A stretch of DNA of 64,000 nt from Paragonimus westermani (lineage: Eukaryota > Platyhelminthes > Trematoda > Plagiorchiida > Troglotrematidae). The position numbers and the translations under genes were made by a program. The notes below the pieces were generated by a model. It did not search any database. It was not told the DNA's origin and saw only the letters and a list, made by a program, of their open reading frames with translations. The stretch is taken from positions 29,601-93,600 of the forward strand of contig QNGE01001291.1 of NCBI GenBank assembly GCA_008508345.1, written 5' to 3'. Shown here piece after piece: positions 35,491-47,690 of this stretch; within the stretch, counting starts at the first letter, position 1, and each line of letters starts with the position of its first letter.

Positions 35491-38400
35491 ACTGTAATAA
35501 TGATGCGATCGATTTGGGGGTTGGCAGCATACCATAAAGCCTGCGGGGTTTAAACTAAGGGCTCGGTTACAGTTCACTGTTTGAGAAACAGTATCCATGC
35601 TACTGCTATTCAATCTCCTAACACATAGTACGTGAAGACAAGGTACCTCTTGTGCAAGTCCAGATTGCGATTTATTTCACCCTATCCGTATAGTAGACAC
35701 ACTGTTTTTGCTCACGCAACCACTATTCACCACCATAAACCCACTTTTGTGTAGATAACCTAGCACAGTCATGTGGTAGACATTGGTTTTAAAATAAATT
35801 TCAGACTAGTTTGGATATCGTTCCTCCCATTCTGTCTATGTAAGTATTCTACATCCTGTGTTCTTCTTCAGGTTGTACACACCGTAACATAAACTTTTCC
35901 CTCAAATAATCTGTAAAATCTGCTACACCGATACGGTTTACAATTGGCCCAATTATAATTTAAATGCTGAACCTCCTGGCAAGTCAACCTAATGCTGACT
36001 TGTCTACTCATGACCCTATGCTTATCACAATAAGTGACTCTTCCCTATTAAGACCCATTAGAACTAATGTATGCATATCCACCAAAAAACCCGTAGCCTA
36101 ACCCATAGGAGCGGTTTTGTGCAGGATGGCTTACTTTACCAACCTAAACATCCCGTGTTCATTCGTGTATATAGTCGTTTTGGGGGTAGGATTGGTTGAC
36201 ACTGATCATGAACATGGACCCCTTAGAGTCAGTGCACGACTGTATGCAACACAATAGAATGCCACCATCAGTAGAACCTAACCATCGTATGCGACTTCCC
36301 AGAGGTGATCATGCTGAGGGGTATGCAGTGACCGATCGGCAGTGGGATCCACCTACTCGAACCGATCTCTGGATCGGACTCTACCGGGGTCTCGAACAGC
36401 CGGCGTTTACAGTGTTTCATCGGTCAACCTGCTTCTTTGAAAGCTAGTGATCTCCTTCTAAACTGCAATGGCTGTGTTCGGTAACACTGGAATACCCGTA
36501 AGGTTTTATAGTTCCAGGTGCTTCCTAGAATTTTAACGTTTGCTACTGGTTAATCATTTTCGAAAAACAGCAGAATGTGATCGCAGGAACTCCGATTTCA
36601 CTCTATTTCCGTATTCAAACTACATTCATGTCATTTTTGTATGAGTGGCATTCAAGGGACATCTACTTCCTCGTCACAAAATTCACAACGACATAAAATA
36701 AGACAGATTTCGACGTGGTTGAATCCATAGCAGTTTTCTTGTCAATAATCAAAGTTACCAGTGGCCTAGAGTAGCATAACTAACAACTCTGGAAAACTGG
36801 TAGCCAAATGCAACCAGTTGTCACTGATCGAGCAATCCGAAACTCATTTTGACAAACAGGTTAATTTCAGGGATGGATCGTCGGGTTGGTTAAAACAAGG
36901 TTCCTTCAAATGTAGTCATCATGTGATTCACAATTCAAACGAGAAGTGACGTCTTCATGTCAAGCTACGAGCAAGGTTGTCTATTGGTACGTTTATTCAA
37001 CGGTATTGATGGGGCCAGAATAATACACCAAGTTACAATATCAACAATGTCTGAGCATAGAGGTTCCAGATGCCCAGCAGTTTATTTTGCAGCAGAATAC
37101 AAGTCTTTTCAGTTGTGGCCAGAATTCGAGATATCGTTATTGATGATCAACCATCCAGTATTATGGTTACCCCGTTAAGATTAAAAATCATGTTAACAGA
37201 GAGGTTTGATTCAAAGATGGTTGCTGCTACGTTAATGGTGATCGACTTTTGAACTCGACTGTATAGCCAAGCTAGATACAGTTCCAGGGTAACTTCAGAT
37301 GTTCGGTTTCGTGGTAATACCTGACAGAAAAATACGCAGAAAGGGGTTACTGAAAAAGGTACAACACTGCTTGACATGCAGAATAGCAGTATACGGGGTT
37401 TTTATTAAAAAATAATTAACCAGCAAAAGAAGTGGCTTATCTGGCACCGTTTTGAAGTCCTGTGAATCACTTTTATATTATGTATCACCTGTGAAGAGTC
37501 AACGGAGACGCCCGTTAGTGCGTCTCCCATCTAGTTATCAATCGTTCTGAGAACCCGTTTCTTGTGAATAAACCGTACGTTATTGTCAGTTCATTGGAGG
37601 TAGCATCTCGAGTGTATATGCTCAGTGTTCTGGTAGTTACACTAGTTAGTTGGTGAACAAAAAATTCAACAGCAGAGCGACGTCACTGGGTCTTTAAATT
37701 CACTTGAACCGATCAGCATTTTTGGTTCACGTTTTAAATTGGTTGTGTAAAACACTGTAGATGTGAACGTTCATGGGATGACTGTTTTGTTTTCCTTCTT
37801 TGTAAACTGCAAATTGAACTGACTCATCAATAAGGCATCGTAAGCGGGCACATAGGAATGTTTGTACACATGCATCCTAACTGCCACACTCTGAATAATC
37901 TGGTTCATTACAGGGGGGGCTATATGGCGAACAGTGATATATTCACCTCACGCTAGGTAATATCCGATTGTCATATCTGGAGAAAGGCGTCACATTAATC
38001 ACCCCCATTTAGTAATGAGATTTGCTGACCCACCCTTTGATTACAAGCAATATGGTCGTTGCACACAGCTGGTAAACGGCAAATAGTTTACCGGCTGGAT
38101 TTTGATTACAATATAATTTAGACGGTGATGTCTGAAAGCGGAAATCATGTGATTCAGCCAAGTTGCGTTTCTTTTCCCTTCCAGCTAAACTGCGTTGTTA
38201 ATTGAGACAGAGTCGCTGGAGAAGTGTGTCTAAAATCAAACAGAATCTAGCGCCAATCAATCTTCCATTTTATAGTCACCATCTGCTCCAGGACAACGCT
38301 TGAGATTAGACAGGAATAGGCAAGCTTTATGTTTCGGTATGAAATGTAGATGCTTCTCTTTCTTATGTAAGCGGCAAATGAAAAACCTCTTAGTTTATAT

Positions 38401-41400
38401 GAAAACCATTTTGTTTTACTTACAGCCTCTCCCCACTCACCATTCTATTTTCTTCCTTGCAGCCTTCATTTCACTGTGACAGTCTGTTCCACTTTTCAGT
38501 GTTTTTCGTCCAAACGTTTGCACGAGATCACAACGACTTCACTTGGAATACTGGGCCGACAGCATTAATATCTAAATTCGAACCGGTGTCAACTGGCATT
38601 TTTAATCGTAGTGTTTGAGATGAAAGCTTGAAGATATTACGTAGCATGTTGGCATTTTTTTCTGTATGTTATCTAAAACCTCCTTTTGATTAAGATTCAA
38701 CTTGGAAATATGTTTTTATCCTATTTATATTTGTTCATCTAAGAGTTGCTTCATTCTCCACCAATCTGATATTGTCTCGGTGGAAGTTGTTGATTCTCCG
38801 CGTTCTTTGTGACTATATTATCTAGTGATCGACTGAGCAATATAGAAGTGTAATATTACTTATCAATTGTACTCCCGTGTTGTTCGTGACTCAATCGAAC
38901 AAACGCACACCGCAAATAGGGAGGCTATCTGAATCGCGAGCCGTTACAGTATACAGAAGCTTCGGTGTTAAATCATGAGTAATGGGCGTATCCAGCCAAA
39001 TAAAACGTCGCATCCGTGCGACATTAGTTGAGCGAAAAACTCCCCATCGCCTGTAATTCGTCTGGCGAAGTGCATTCCATCTGGGTACTCTCTTGTGGTG
39101 TTTGGAATTTCCTAGCCGCCATACTCTCAAAGAGAGAGGTTTGCATGAATTTAGCAGTCGTGAAAGTTGTGCTTATACCATGGTTGCACTGACAGGGAGA
39201 CGACGTCAATGTTATAGCCGGGTTCAATCATTTTTAGTGCATCAAACCGGTGACCCAAAACGTGGCACAAATTTCGCGATGAGCTTAGCACTGATGTTCG
39301 ACGATACTCACTACCAAGAGTAACATGCAATTCGATCTCGTGGATCATAATTGAGACCGATCCTTATCCGTTAACAGAAGTTGGGACAGAAATATTCCAA
39401 TTTCCTACTACTGACATTCAATATAAGTAGCGACGTTAAATAATAGTTGATGATGCTCGAAAAAGAATGCGATTAGGGCTCAGGTTCCCATGAAGTCCGA
39501 GTCAGTCAGCCCACTAAACACCCTGTGACATTCCAACGAAAGTGGTCATCAGTAAATGGTTCAAACGGAAATTGTCTACCTAATCGTACGATATGGCCGG
39601 CTGCCCACCTCAGCAAGGAAGAACCCAATCACCCTGATCATTTATTCACCCAATGTTGTACATAGCTGCATCCGTCCTTGCGGATACTATTAGTCTGATC
39701 GTGTGTCCGGGCAGCTAGACATGCCCATCAGTGGACGTCTTTTAAAAAGCTGTCTACATCAGGAACTGGCACCGTTTGATTAGCCACCAGGAGCCACCTA
39801 CACGAAACAAGCCATACGGTCGAATGTGTCAAAGCGCTTCATACCATCTGTCGTCCGCGAGCAAAGCTAGGTTTGAAGTTTGGTGAATCCGTCACCATTC
39901 TTCCTCCAGACCCGGTCTTATAATAAAGAATGGTCGTTAGCTTATCTGTTCCCGAATCTTACAAGTAATTCGCCAACGTTCACTGTGTGTTGACTCCCGA
40001 CCGTTTCTATTGATCTTAGTAACTGTTGCCATTTTAGTAAACTTCACTTATTGTACGTTCAGCAAATAGCATGCACGCTAAGCACATTCTGAATATTATC
40101 CTACTATCACCTTCTATGGATATTCGCTATCTGATTTATGTTCTTGAACATTCTGTATGTTACGCTGTAAAACTCTGTCAACACTTATGTCAGGATCTGA
40201 AAGGTCTGTTTTTATCTTCAATGCCTAGTCATCTCAAATTCTCGAGTATCTCCTGTGTTGTAAACTTGTCCACACAGATTGTCAGGTTTCGCTGATTGTA
40301 TGCCTAAGTTTTGTTCACAGTCCCACAAAGCTCGTGACATCCATTCAGCATCACCAACACGAGGACCTATCAGGGGACTGCATTCACCAAGAAAAATCGA
40401 CCCTTCACCAGTCACAAACGGCAAACTTGTTAAGCGCTGGATGAAACTATCCACCTACTGATCACTTTTGTTTGCCTGATGTCGTTTGCAGAAAACTTAT
40501 TGCTCACTGCTCAATTCCTGATAAATGTATCGTTGTGGAAGGGCATTTTATAAGCCTATGTATAAACCTCGTCCTGTAAACTCACGGATTGACATTCAAG
40601 TTTCATTGGGTTTAGGGCAGCAAAAATGGTCATGCTCACACAGTGCGTTTCTTTCATCGTCATTCTTAGTAAGGATACATAAATCGATCCAGATTTTCTA
40701 CCTAGTACTATCTCACTATTAACAGATATCACTGATGGAATTTACAGTGCTTTTCCTTCTAAAGCTTAAAATACAACCATTTGTGAAATATTCTTCTCTC
40801 AACCGGATTCTAATTGGCCACAGATTGTACACACTTCTGCCAGTCATGCTTTTTACCAAATAAACAGTAAAACTAAATTAGATGCTCAAGAATTCTGCAT
40901 TTCAACCAGGTTCTCCAGTTATACTACCTAAGCTTTAAGGAGGTTTGTGCGATTTTGTGTTTGAATATAAACGGTGATCTTCTTACGAGATGAATCAAGT
41001 GCTATCGAACAAATGGGAAGAAGCTGAAGGAGTCTTATCAGTTTCAAGTATTGAGCCTGTCCTCCTGATTGATTAGATTTTTGCAGCTTAAGTGCTTAAA
41101 CAAAGAATGTACTTAAACAAACACGTTCTGGTCAAGTATTCATTATTGCACATAGGATATTCTGCTCGTGTTACATTCCATAGACCGATTCCTCTACAAG
41201 CTAGTTTTCTCCTGTGGCCGATTTTGACTAACCGTGGTACTTGGCTCACTATTCGTTGGTCTTGCATAGTAAGGTTCGTCAGATTCATTCTCCGCATATG
41301 CTCCTTTGTGATGAAAATCTCGATCCACCGATTATCCAAACCCCGACACAACAGAAGATCTGACAAACAGCCAATCCAAATATCGCGTTAAGGATACAAC

Positions 41401-44400
41401 ATCAGGATTAGACGAACAGTCTCAGTGTTGTGCCTCCCGTTATTCGCCAATTCATCTGTTCCGTAGTCCACCAATTAACATACAGTTTACGATGCCGCAT
41501 GTGCTAATGAGATCAGCCAATGACAGGCTGTGATTTCTCTAACCCTGTTGTACATCAATAAATTCGGCGTCTCAATTCATGGGTAACAATTGCTTACTGC
41601 TACCAGTACCAGGTCTTCTCCTTAGTGCTTGCGTGGGCGTTTCAATTCAAGTACGATTCCTAGGGCTATTCGAAGTCCCTAATTCCGTCTATCACATCCT
41701 TCTTTGTATGTTTATCCACCTCCGGTTATTGATAGTACACCTGATTTTCTGGTACGATTATCTGTTTGTGGTTGTACATGCTTCCTCGAACAACTGGATT
41801 TTCTCCTCCCATTTTCACTGTTTTTCCTGTTTCCGCCTCAGACAACCGTTAATCAAATTCCTCGTTCACGAAACCTAATGTCAGTCGTCACCAACTGTGT
41901 TCACTCGTACCTTGTGCCACGTCTGTAGTACCGATAGGTCGAAATCTCCATTGTGACTTTCTTGGCACACCGAATGTTTTATTAAGCTACGATTTACTTC
42001 GGTTTCTGTCGACAATTGTTGTACCATACGTTACTAGTTAGTTGATAAATACCAGTTTACCCACTTCTTAGCCTCTTCTGAACCAGCTCATGAGACAGTA
42101 TCTCACTCTGGATGTCCTGTCTTTTTTAGTATCATTCACGGATGATTGTTGCGGGTCACACTGTTTTGCCAACAATTGTGATGCTACGGTCTTGACGTTA
42201 GATTGAATAATTCGAATCGTCCATGTACTGCTTATTAAATAACGTTCATATGCACATGATATTGCGGAGGGCGGCCGTATAGTAAACTAGAATGAGCAAA
42301 AAATGCATGAAAATTTTTTTAAAGAAATACCACGTTTCATAAGAACCATACAGAAGCGGGATTAAGTTGGAGTACAAAAATAGGAGCATGCCTGAGGAGT
42401 GGGAAATTAAAAATAGTGAACTAAGCTTATCACTAAACCAAAGTTAGCCTAACTGTTTGAAGAGGAATGATAATCTAACCGACGATTGTTTAAAGTGACT
42501 CGCTGGTGACACTATCGGATGAGCGTACGCTAAAACTAAAACAGCGTTCTAAGAGAACAGACAGAAGAAACAGATTATGATAAGAGGTCATCTTTCACAC
42601 TGTTGCCAGCCCTAATTGTGTGTTTGGCGTGAAAAACAGACAACGACAAAAAAAAGTCACTTGGCAAAACGTACAAATCAGGCTGGATCTTGAACGGTAT
42701 TGAAGAGCAAAATCACACAACCAATTGTTTCCAAACCCATTGAACTGGTTGTGACGGCCGATCAATAGGGCTTCGACCACATTTTTAGCGTACATGATGA
42801 TTGTAAGGCACACTCAAAACTGGTATTGTGACTTGTGTTCGTTAAGCGCTTTGTACTGGGTGAACCGGCGTCTAGTCTTCGCTGAGTGTCCTTCACCAGC
42901 AGGTGGGATAATGCATTTCAGATACTTTGGGACATGTTTCAGGGCCCTAAGTTTAATGGTTCTTTCATTTCTACTGACGTCTTTCCACAACTGCGAGAAA
43001 ACTGATAAGTACAAGGAGCGGTATAACCATATAGGGTTTTGCTCTTAGATCATGGCCAAAAACGACCTGGTGGATTGTGACGATAGACCAAGTTTTGTCT
43101 TATTCTATATGCANATATGACTGAGGACGAGTGTTTATCGATGTCAAAAAACAGGGAAAATCTCTAACTAGTACGTCTTAAACAGTATTTTTTTTAATAA
43201 TCTCAAGTGATGAGTTGGCGCCACGACGCTGTTCGGAAACAGACTGACATCTTCTGAGATGATTGGTCGTAGGTCTTGTTACGGGAAAGTGGTATCAAAC
43301 TTTGTGTCTCCTATGAAGTAATCATCACGCAATGTGTATCCCTTTATATTTGAAGCAGTCGAACGGAAAGTGATGAGTAGTATTTCAATGTTGACGGCAA
43401 GTTGGAATTTAAGCTTTTGAATAATACAATCCACTAGACATAAGTACAATGGCTCTCAAAACTCAAGACGTGTCGTATGTCTTGGACGAATAACAGAGAA
43501 GTCAGTTACTTGAATGAAGGCCCAATGCACACTAATCAACCCGCACGTTAATATCCCTAAAGATAATGTGTTGATCTATGATGCGATCGGTGAGTCACAG
43601 ACGTAGAGTCTTCCATCCAATGAGAAATAACTTCAAAAACAAAACGGCTGACTCTAGAATGATGGAATATGGCATCGACCGCATACATGACCCTCAGATC
43701 GCTGTTTTTCAACAAATGTTTAAATCCTACAGACAAAAACCGCTAACGTGTCAGGTACCGAGAATTGAGGTCCTTTTTCATTCAGACCGTTCTGGAGGTA
43801 GAGAACCTCATTCGTTCTCACCCGTAGGACTTCCCGAAGAAGCAGTCTTCTCTTACCAAATGCTGGTTATCATTTTATGTAAAAGCGTTTTCTGATATTA
43901 GCGCTTAAGCTCTTTGTGAGGGTAGGCACATTATTATTCTCCACTCACCCGACGGTGAGTAAATATTGCGATGAATGACGCGTCTTTGTAGATGGTCTAG
44001 TACGGAATTAGAGGCTTAAAGTCAAAATTATCTGATTTTCGCATTTTTGTGTGCTCAGCGTAGTATGCTTGGTGCATTTCAGTTTTCCATACACTGGTAT
44101 TTTCAGACAGTGTACAACAATTAGCTCAAAGATCGTGTATTACATCGATGACGTTCAGAACGAAGTCGGAAAAAAATCTGACCTTTCTTTGTTGTGGACT
44201 GATACGCGTCATCCTCGGGTAAGTGTCAGTTTTGCGTTGTTTAACAACACTTGGGACAAAGTTCCTGGTCAATGAAAAGTTGTAAGGAACACTGACCCCA
44301 CTAAATTTCAACCGAATACTTGTTTCATTAACAATTAGGTAGTCGAAGCAGGTATATATACATGGAAAGGAATAGAACAGAGATGAAGATGGATAAGAAG

Positions 44401-46101
44401 CATTTGTTGTCCTCTTAAAACCACTATTAAAACACTGCTAACAAGCTTCTTGATGAGAGAGTGCACTTTACCGGCCTACTCATGATTTGCTGGATCTCGC
44501 GGAAGCATTTTGAGCCGTAACTCGTGACTGCTCTTCTCCTGTTCTTCGGTTTCTAGGTGCTGTCAAAGCCCAACGGGGACTTTGACCTGATGTTAAAAAT
44601 CACCCAACTACTGGATCGAAAACTCATTTTTACTCTTTGAAAGTCAACTTAGAATGAGCTGAGCCGTTGTGATGTGGCCAACATGCACCACCTGCAACCG
44701 AGTGTATTAATAAGTTGAAAGACTGTCACGGAACTGGAATAACTAGACGTTGATTGACATTATCTAAATTCCATATCTGAAACCCGTTTACTTAAAAGAA
44801 TTTAGCAAAGCTTGGAAAACGTGAAATCAGCACAGTTTGATTGACAGGCTTGGACGGATGATTTCGTTGTGAGGATCAGTTTGATAAAACAGAGTAGTTG
44901 TAGCTAACTGTGGTAAATGTATGAAATCTGATCAAGTTCATTTTAAACGACGAATGACATGTTACAGTTAGTTACTGGCTGTTGTCTATCCAACTCGTAA
45001 ACCAGCTGCCAAGTTACGATGGCGCCCACATCGGCATATTCCGAAATACAATTGAGTCCTGTCACCGAACTCAAGACAGCGCAAGCGTACGAAGGCGGCG
45101 AGTCCCATTTAATTTTGTGTGTTGACGGAATCTTCTGCGCTCAAGCGAATTATAGGAGAAGAAGGCATGAGTATTTTCTTGTAAGCATCAATGTTAGCCT
45201 TGACCACTGAATGTGGTTTGTAAATTTCTGAGTGTATTATAAACAAACTTTGTCGTGACTGTGAGAATCCAGCATTATGCGCATTTGTGAGACACTGGAT
45301 ACCAACTGTTCTCTAATCATCACACATTTACTTTTGCTCAGGTCTTCTTTCGCCCTTGGAGTTCAGTCCTGTTTGATTCAACATTTGTTCTGCTCACGCC
45401 CCATCGACGTAAATCGTGTTTTTGTTATGAGACTAAGAAAACTACCAATTGTTTTCACGTTTCGTTCACGATGCTTTACTGTTTTCGTGATAGTTCACTG
45501 CATGTTAAGTTCACGCTGGCTAGACAGCATGCATATACATACGTGTTGGGATATTAAACAATTGGTTGTGACAACCAGCGTAGTGCGAAATACAACGTCC
45601 TGAGGCTAACAGAGTGAGTGAGGACGAGATAACGGTATTTGTTGATTAAATCCGTGTCACACTGGCGAAAACAGAGTGGGGCTGACAGTGGAATGTAGAT
45701 CTCCACCTAGTACGTCATCAGTGTATGTGAAAAGTAGGGCTTCAAGGAAAAGAGGAAATCGATCATTTAGTCAGGGGAAAACAAAAAGAATGACATTGCA
45801 AAACGCCTGAGGTTTTGTACACAGTGGGAGAGGTTGGTTCATTTGCGTCCCTTTTTCTATCCGTAATATCTCTAATTCTCCGGCGAAAACACCATTGACT
45901 CATGAGTTGCTCTCGAGAGATTGTACAAATGTTTATCACCTCGTGTGATTCCTACTCACGGTAAAACTCTAAAGTGTTTAAACGATCTGTAAATCCATCC
46001 CAACTATTTTGCGAGTGACGACGCTGGGTTCAGTTTTTCCATCCTAGTATGTAAAACCCAGGCTTTCAGAGCTCCGCCTATATTCATCCTCACTCACCGG
46101 T
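35491..46101. other. No gene confidently recognised; weak exon-like frames at 39.8-42.2 kb
   Basis: About 10.6 kb without a recognisable domain. Plus-strand frames at 39786-39923, 40321-40461 and 41683-41928 have coding-like amino acid composition. The second follows a fair acceptor (AAGTTTTGTTCACAG) and ends in TGA, but no gene family is recognised. The plus frame 36196-36447 lies in a somewhat GC-richer patch. A lone N sits at 43114. No repeats are shared with other parts of the window. Confidence 0.45.
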
Positions 46102-46377
46102 AGAAACCTGATCATTGCTCACGAGCAAGAATGGTTGAGCGTTCAGATTTGATAATTCGGTCGTGCCTAATGTGAGGTCGATGGCGCAATGGTTAACACG
46201 GTTGCCTCATGATTGAAATGGCCGGAGTTCAAATCCCAACCGTAGCGAGGATATGCACTACTGACGAGCTCTAATGAGAGCGAAACTCGAGTCTAGTGCT
46301 TCTTTTCGAAAGAGGCTGGCTGGAAAGTCTATCTGAATGCGAACGCTGCGATCAAATGTGAGTGATGGTCAACTTGA
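46102..46377 (+). repeat. tRNA-derived SINE carrying a hammerhead ribozyme (best full copy)
   Basis: About 275 bp. The leader begins ACCTGATCATTGCTCACGAG. The tRNA-like head has an A-box (GGCGCAATGGTTAACACGG, 46183-46201) and a B-box (GGAGTTCAAATCCC, 46223-46236), the internal pol III promoter. The hammerhead follows at 46255-46299, then a CTTCTTTTCGAAAGAGGCTG block and the tail GTCAACTTGAAAATA. Similar units lie at 16.6, 21.1, 46.75 and 47.15 kb. It encodes no protein and would need an RT in trans. The architecture (tRNA promoter plus self-cleaving ribozyme) is that of the schistosome Sm-alpha family. Whether this family is described in its own host I cannot say. Confidence 0.92.
46255..46299 (+). 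ncRNA. Hammerhead ribozyme, type I, apparently intact
   Basis: Stem I 5' strand GCACTA (46255-46260), core CTGACGA (46261-46267), stem II GCTCT/AGAGC with AATG loop (46268-46281), GAAA (46282-46285), stem III A-CTCGAG-T (46285-46292), cleavage after C46293, stem I 3' strand TAGTGC (46294-46299). Stems I and II pair perfectly and every invariant core base is present. The loopless palindromic stem III suggests activity as a dimer. Identity with the 21.2 kb copy shows the fold is conserved between elements. Confidence 0.9.
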
Positions 46378-46751
46378 AAATAGAAACAGAGTCAACGGTT
46401 GCCTTCTGACGATCCCGCTGTTGGGACTAGAAAGCGAGTTACCTGGTAATTGTGTTTCCGTAAGCATCGTACGTCTACCAACACATCCGTGTCGTCCGAG
46501 CTGAGTAATCAGTCAAAGAAATGACATTATTAGCATCTAAGGAATCGCAGCTGTTTTCTTGTTTCCTTTAACCATGTTGAAAATTTGTCGCTCGCTGAGA
46601 AATTTGAATGTTACTCAGAATACATGGCATGTCTGGTAGACGTCAAGCGGTACAAACGAAAGAACGCTGTGGGTTACGAAGAATCATTTTTACCCAGTGA
46701 CCCACTTTATTCAGTTTTTTTCGTTCTAGGGAACCAACCAGTTTGTTGTAT
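46378..46751. other. Spacer between SINE copies
   Basis: No gene or repeat seen. Confidence 0.6.
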
Positions 46752-47024
46752 CTCAAGTTGAGCATCACTCACATTGGGTCGCAGCTTGCGCATGCAGATA
46801 GACTTTCCAGCCAGCCTCTTTCGAAAAGAAGCACTAGATTCGAGTTTCTCTCTCATTAGAGCTCGACAGTAGTGCATATGCTTGCCACGGCCTGGATCTG
46901 AACTCCGGCCACGCTTTCATGAGGCAACTGTGTTGACCACTGCGTCATTAATCTCACAATAGTCACGACCGAACTATCAAATCCCAACACTCAGCCATTT
47001 TCGCTTGTGAGCAATGATCAGGTT
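46752..47024 (-). repeat. SINE copy, full length, opposite orientation
   Basis: Same element as at 46102-46377 on the other strand, from the CTTGAGATA tail at about 46752 to the CTGATCATTGCTCACAAGCG leader at about 47024. The A-box (GACGCAGTGGTCAACACAGT) and B-box (GGAGTTCAGATCCAGG) are recognisable. It lies 375 bp from the plus copy, so a read-through transcript could form a long imperfect hairpin. Confidence 0.9.
46831..46875 (-). ncRNA. Hammerhead ribozyme, inactivated core
   Basis: Minus strand GCACTA, CTGTCGA, GCTCTAATGAGAG, AGAAA, CTCGAATC, TAGTGC. The core A of CUGA is changed to U, the last base of stem II is lost to A, and the stem III palindrome is broken (CTCGAA). Stem I remains perfect. 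Cleavage is expected to be lost. Confidence 0.75.
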
Positions 47025-47147
47025 GCTCGATCGTCTCCAGAGGAGACAAACTAACTGCCCTGTTAACTCCAAATGATAATCCCCCGATTAGGACTTCCTA
47101 GACACGTCGAAATCTCCTATCTTGTTAAACCCGTTAAATCCATTAGA
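47025..47147. other. Short spacer between SINE copies
   Basis: Nothing recognised. Confidence 0.6.
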
Positions 47148-47327
47148 GCTCGCCTAATGTGAGGTCAGTGGCGCAGTGGTCAGCACGGTTGCCTCATGAA
47201 AGCTTGGCAGGAGTTTCAGTCAAGGCTGTGGCAAGAATATGCACCACTGAGGAGCTCTAACGAAAGTGAAATGCACGTCTAGTGTTGTTTTTCGAAAGAG
47301 GCCTGCTGCACAGTCTATCTGAATGCG
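47148..47327 (+). repeat. SINE copy, truncated and diverged
   Basis: Starts with CGCCTAATGTGAGGTCAGTG. It has the A-box (GGCGCAGTGGTCAGCACGG), a decayed B-box (GGAGTTTCAGTCAAG), the ribozyme region and part of the tail up to GTCTATCTGAATGCG. It is the third copy within 1.3 kb and the most diverged. Confidence 0.85.
47241..47285 (+). ncRNA. Hammerhead ribozyme, degenerate
   Basis: GCACCA, CTGAGGA, GCTCTAACGAAAGT, GAAA, TGCACGTC, TAGTGT. The CUGANGA and GAAA core survives, but stem II loses most pairs, stem III is no longer a palindrome and stem I has a mismatch. Probably inactive. Confidence 0.6.
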
Positions 47328-47690
47328 TTTATCTGAATATGTACCGATCTTACTTCGTAAGTTTCACTCAGTTAGAGAGGGATTATTGAAACACCTTCTT
47401 CACTAAGCTGGATGTGATGAATAGAAGGGAATGTCACAATGGGTACACGTACAATGATTCAAGCGAGATCTTAGATGAAAAACACCAAACTATTGGGTAG
47501 ATCCATTAAACGGAGACAGATTAGTAAATTATGAACTGTAAGCAAATGGATGAGTAAGACTGAATTGCAAAGCTTGTCAGGGTAAAGTTCATACCATCGG
47601 TGTTCAATCTAACCTAAAATTTAGAATACCAGTTGAATCTGACCTGTCATTATTGATTAGGTGCCTAAGAAATTAAGTATATTCATTTCA
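47328..47690. other. No gene recognised
   Basis: Short stretch between the SINE cluster and the PLE tail repeats. No domain or repeat seen. Confidence 0.5.

Noticed and set aside
46175..46245. A functional tRNA gene at the SINE head
   Set aside because: A- and B-boxes are present but no full cloverleaf with paired acceptor and anticodon stems is seen; it recurs at each SINE copy, so it is the SINE promoter.
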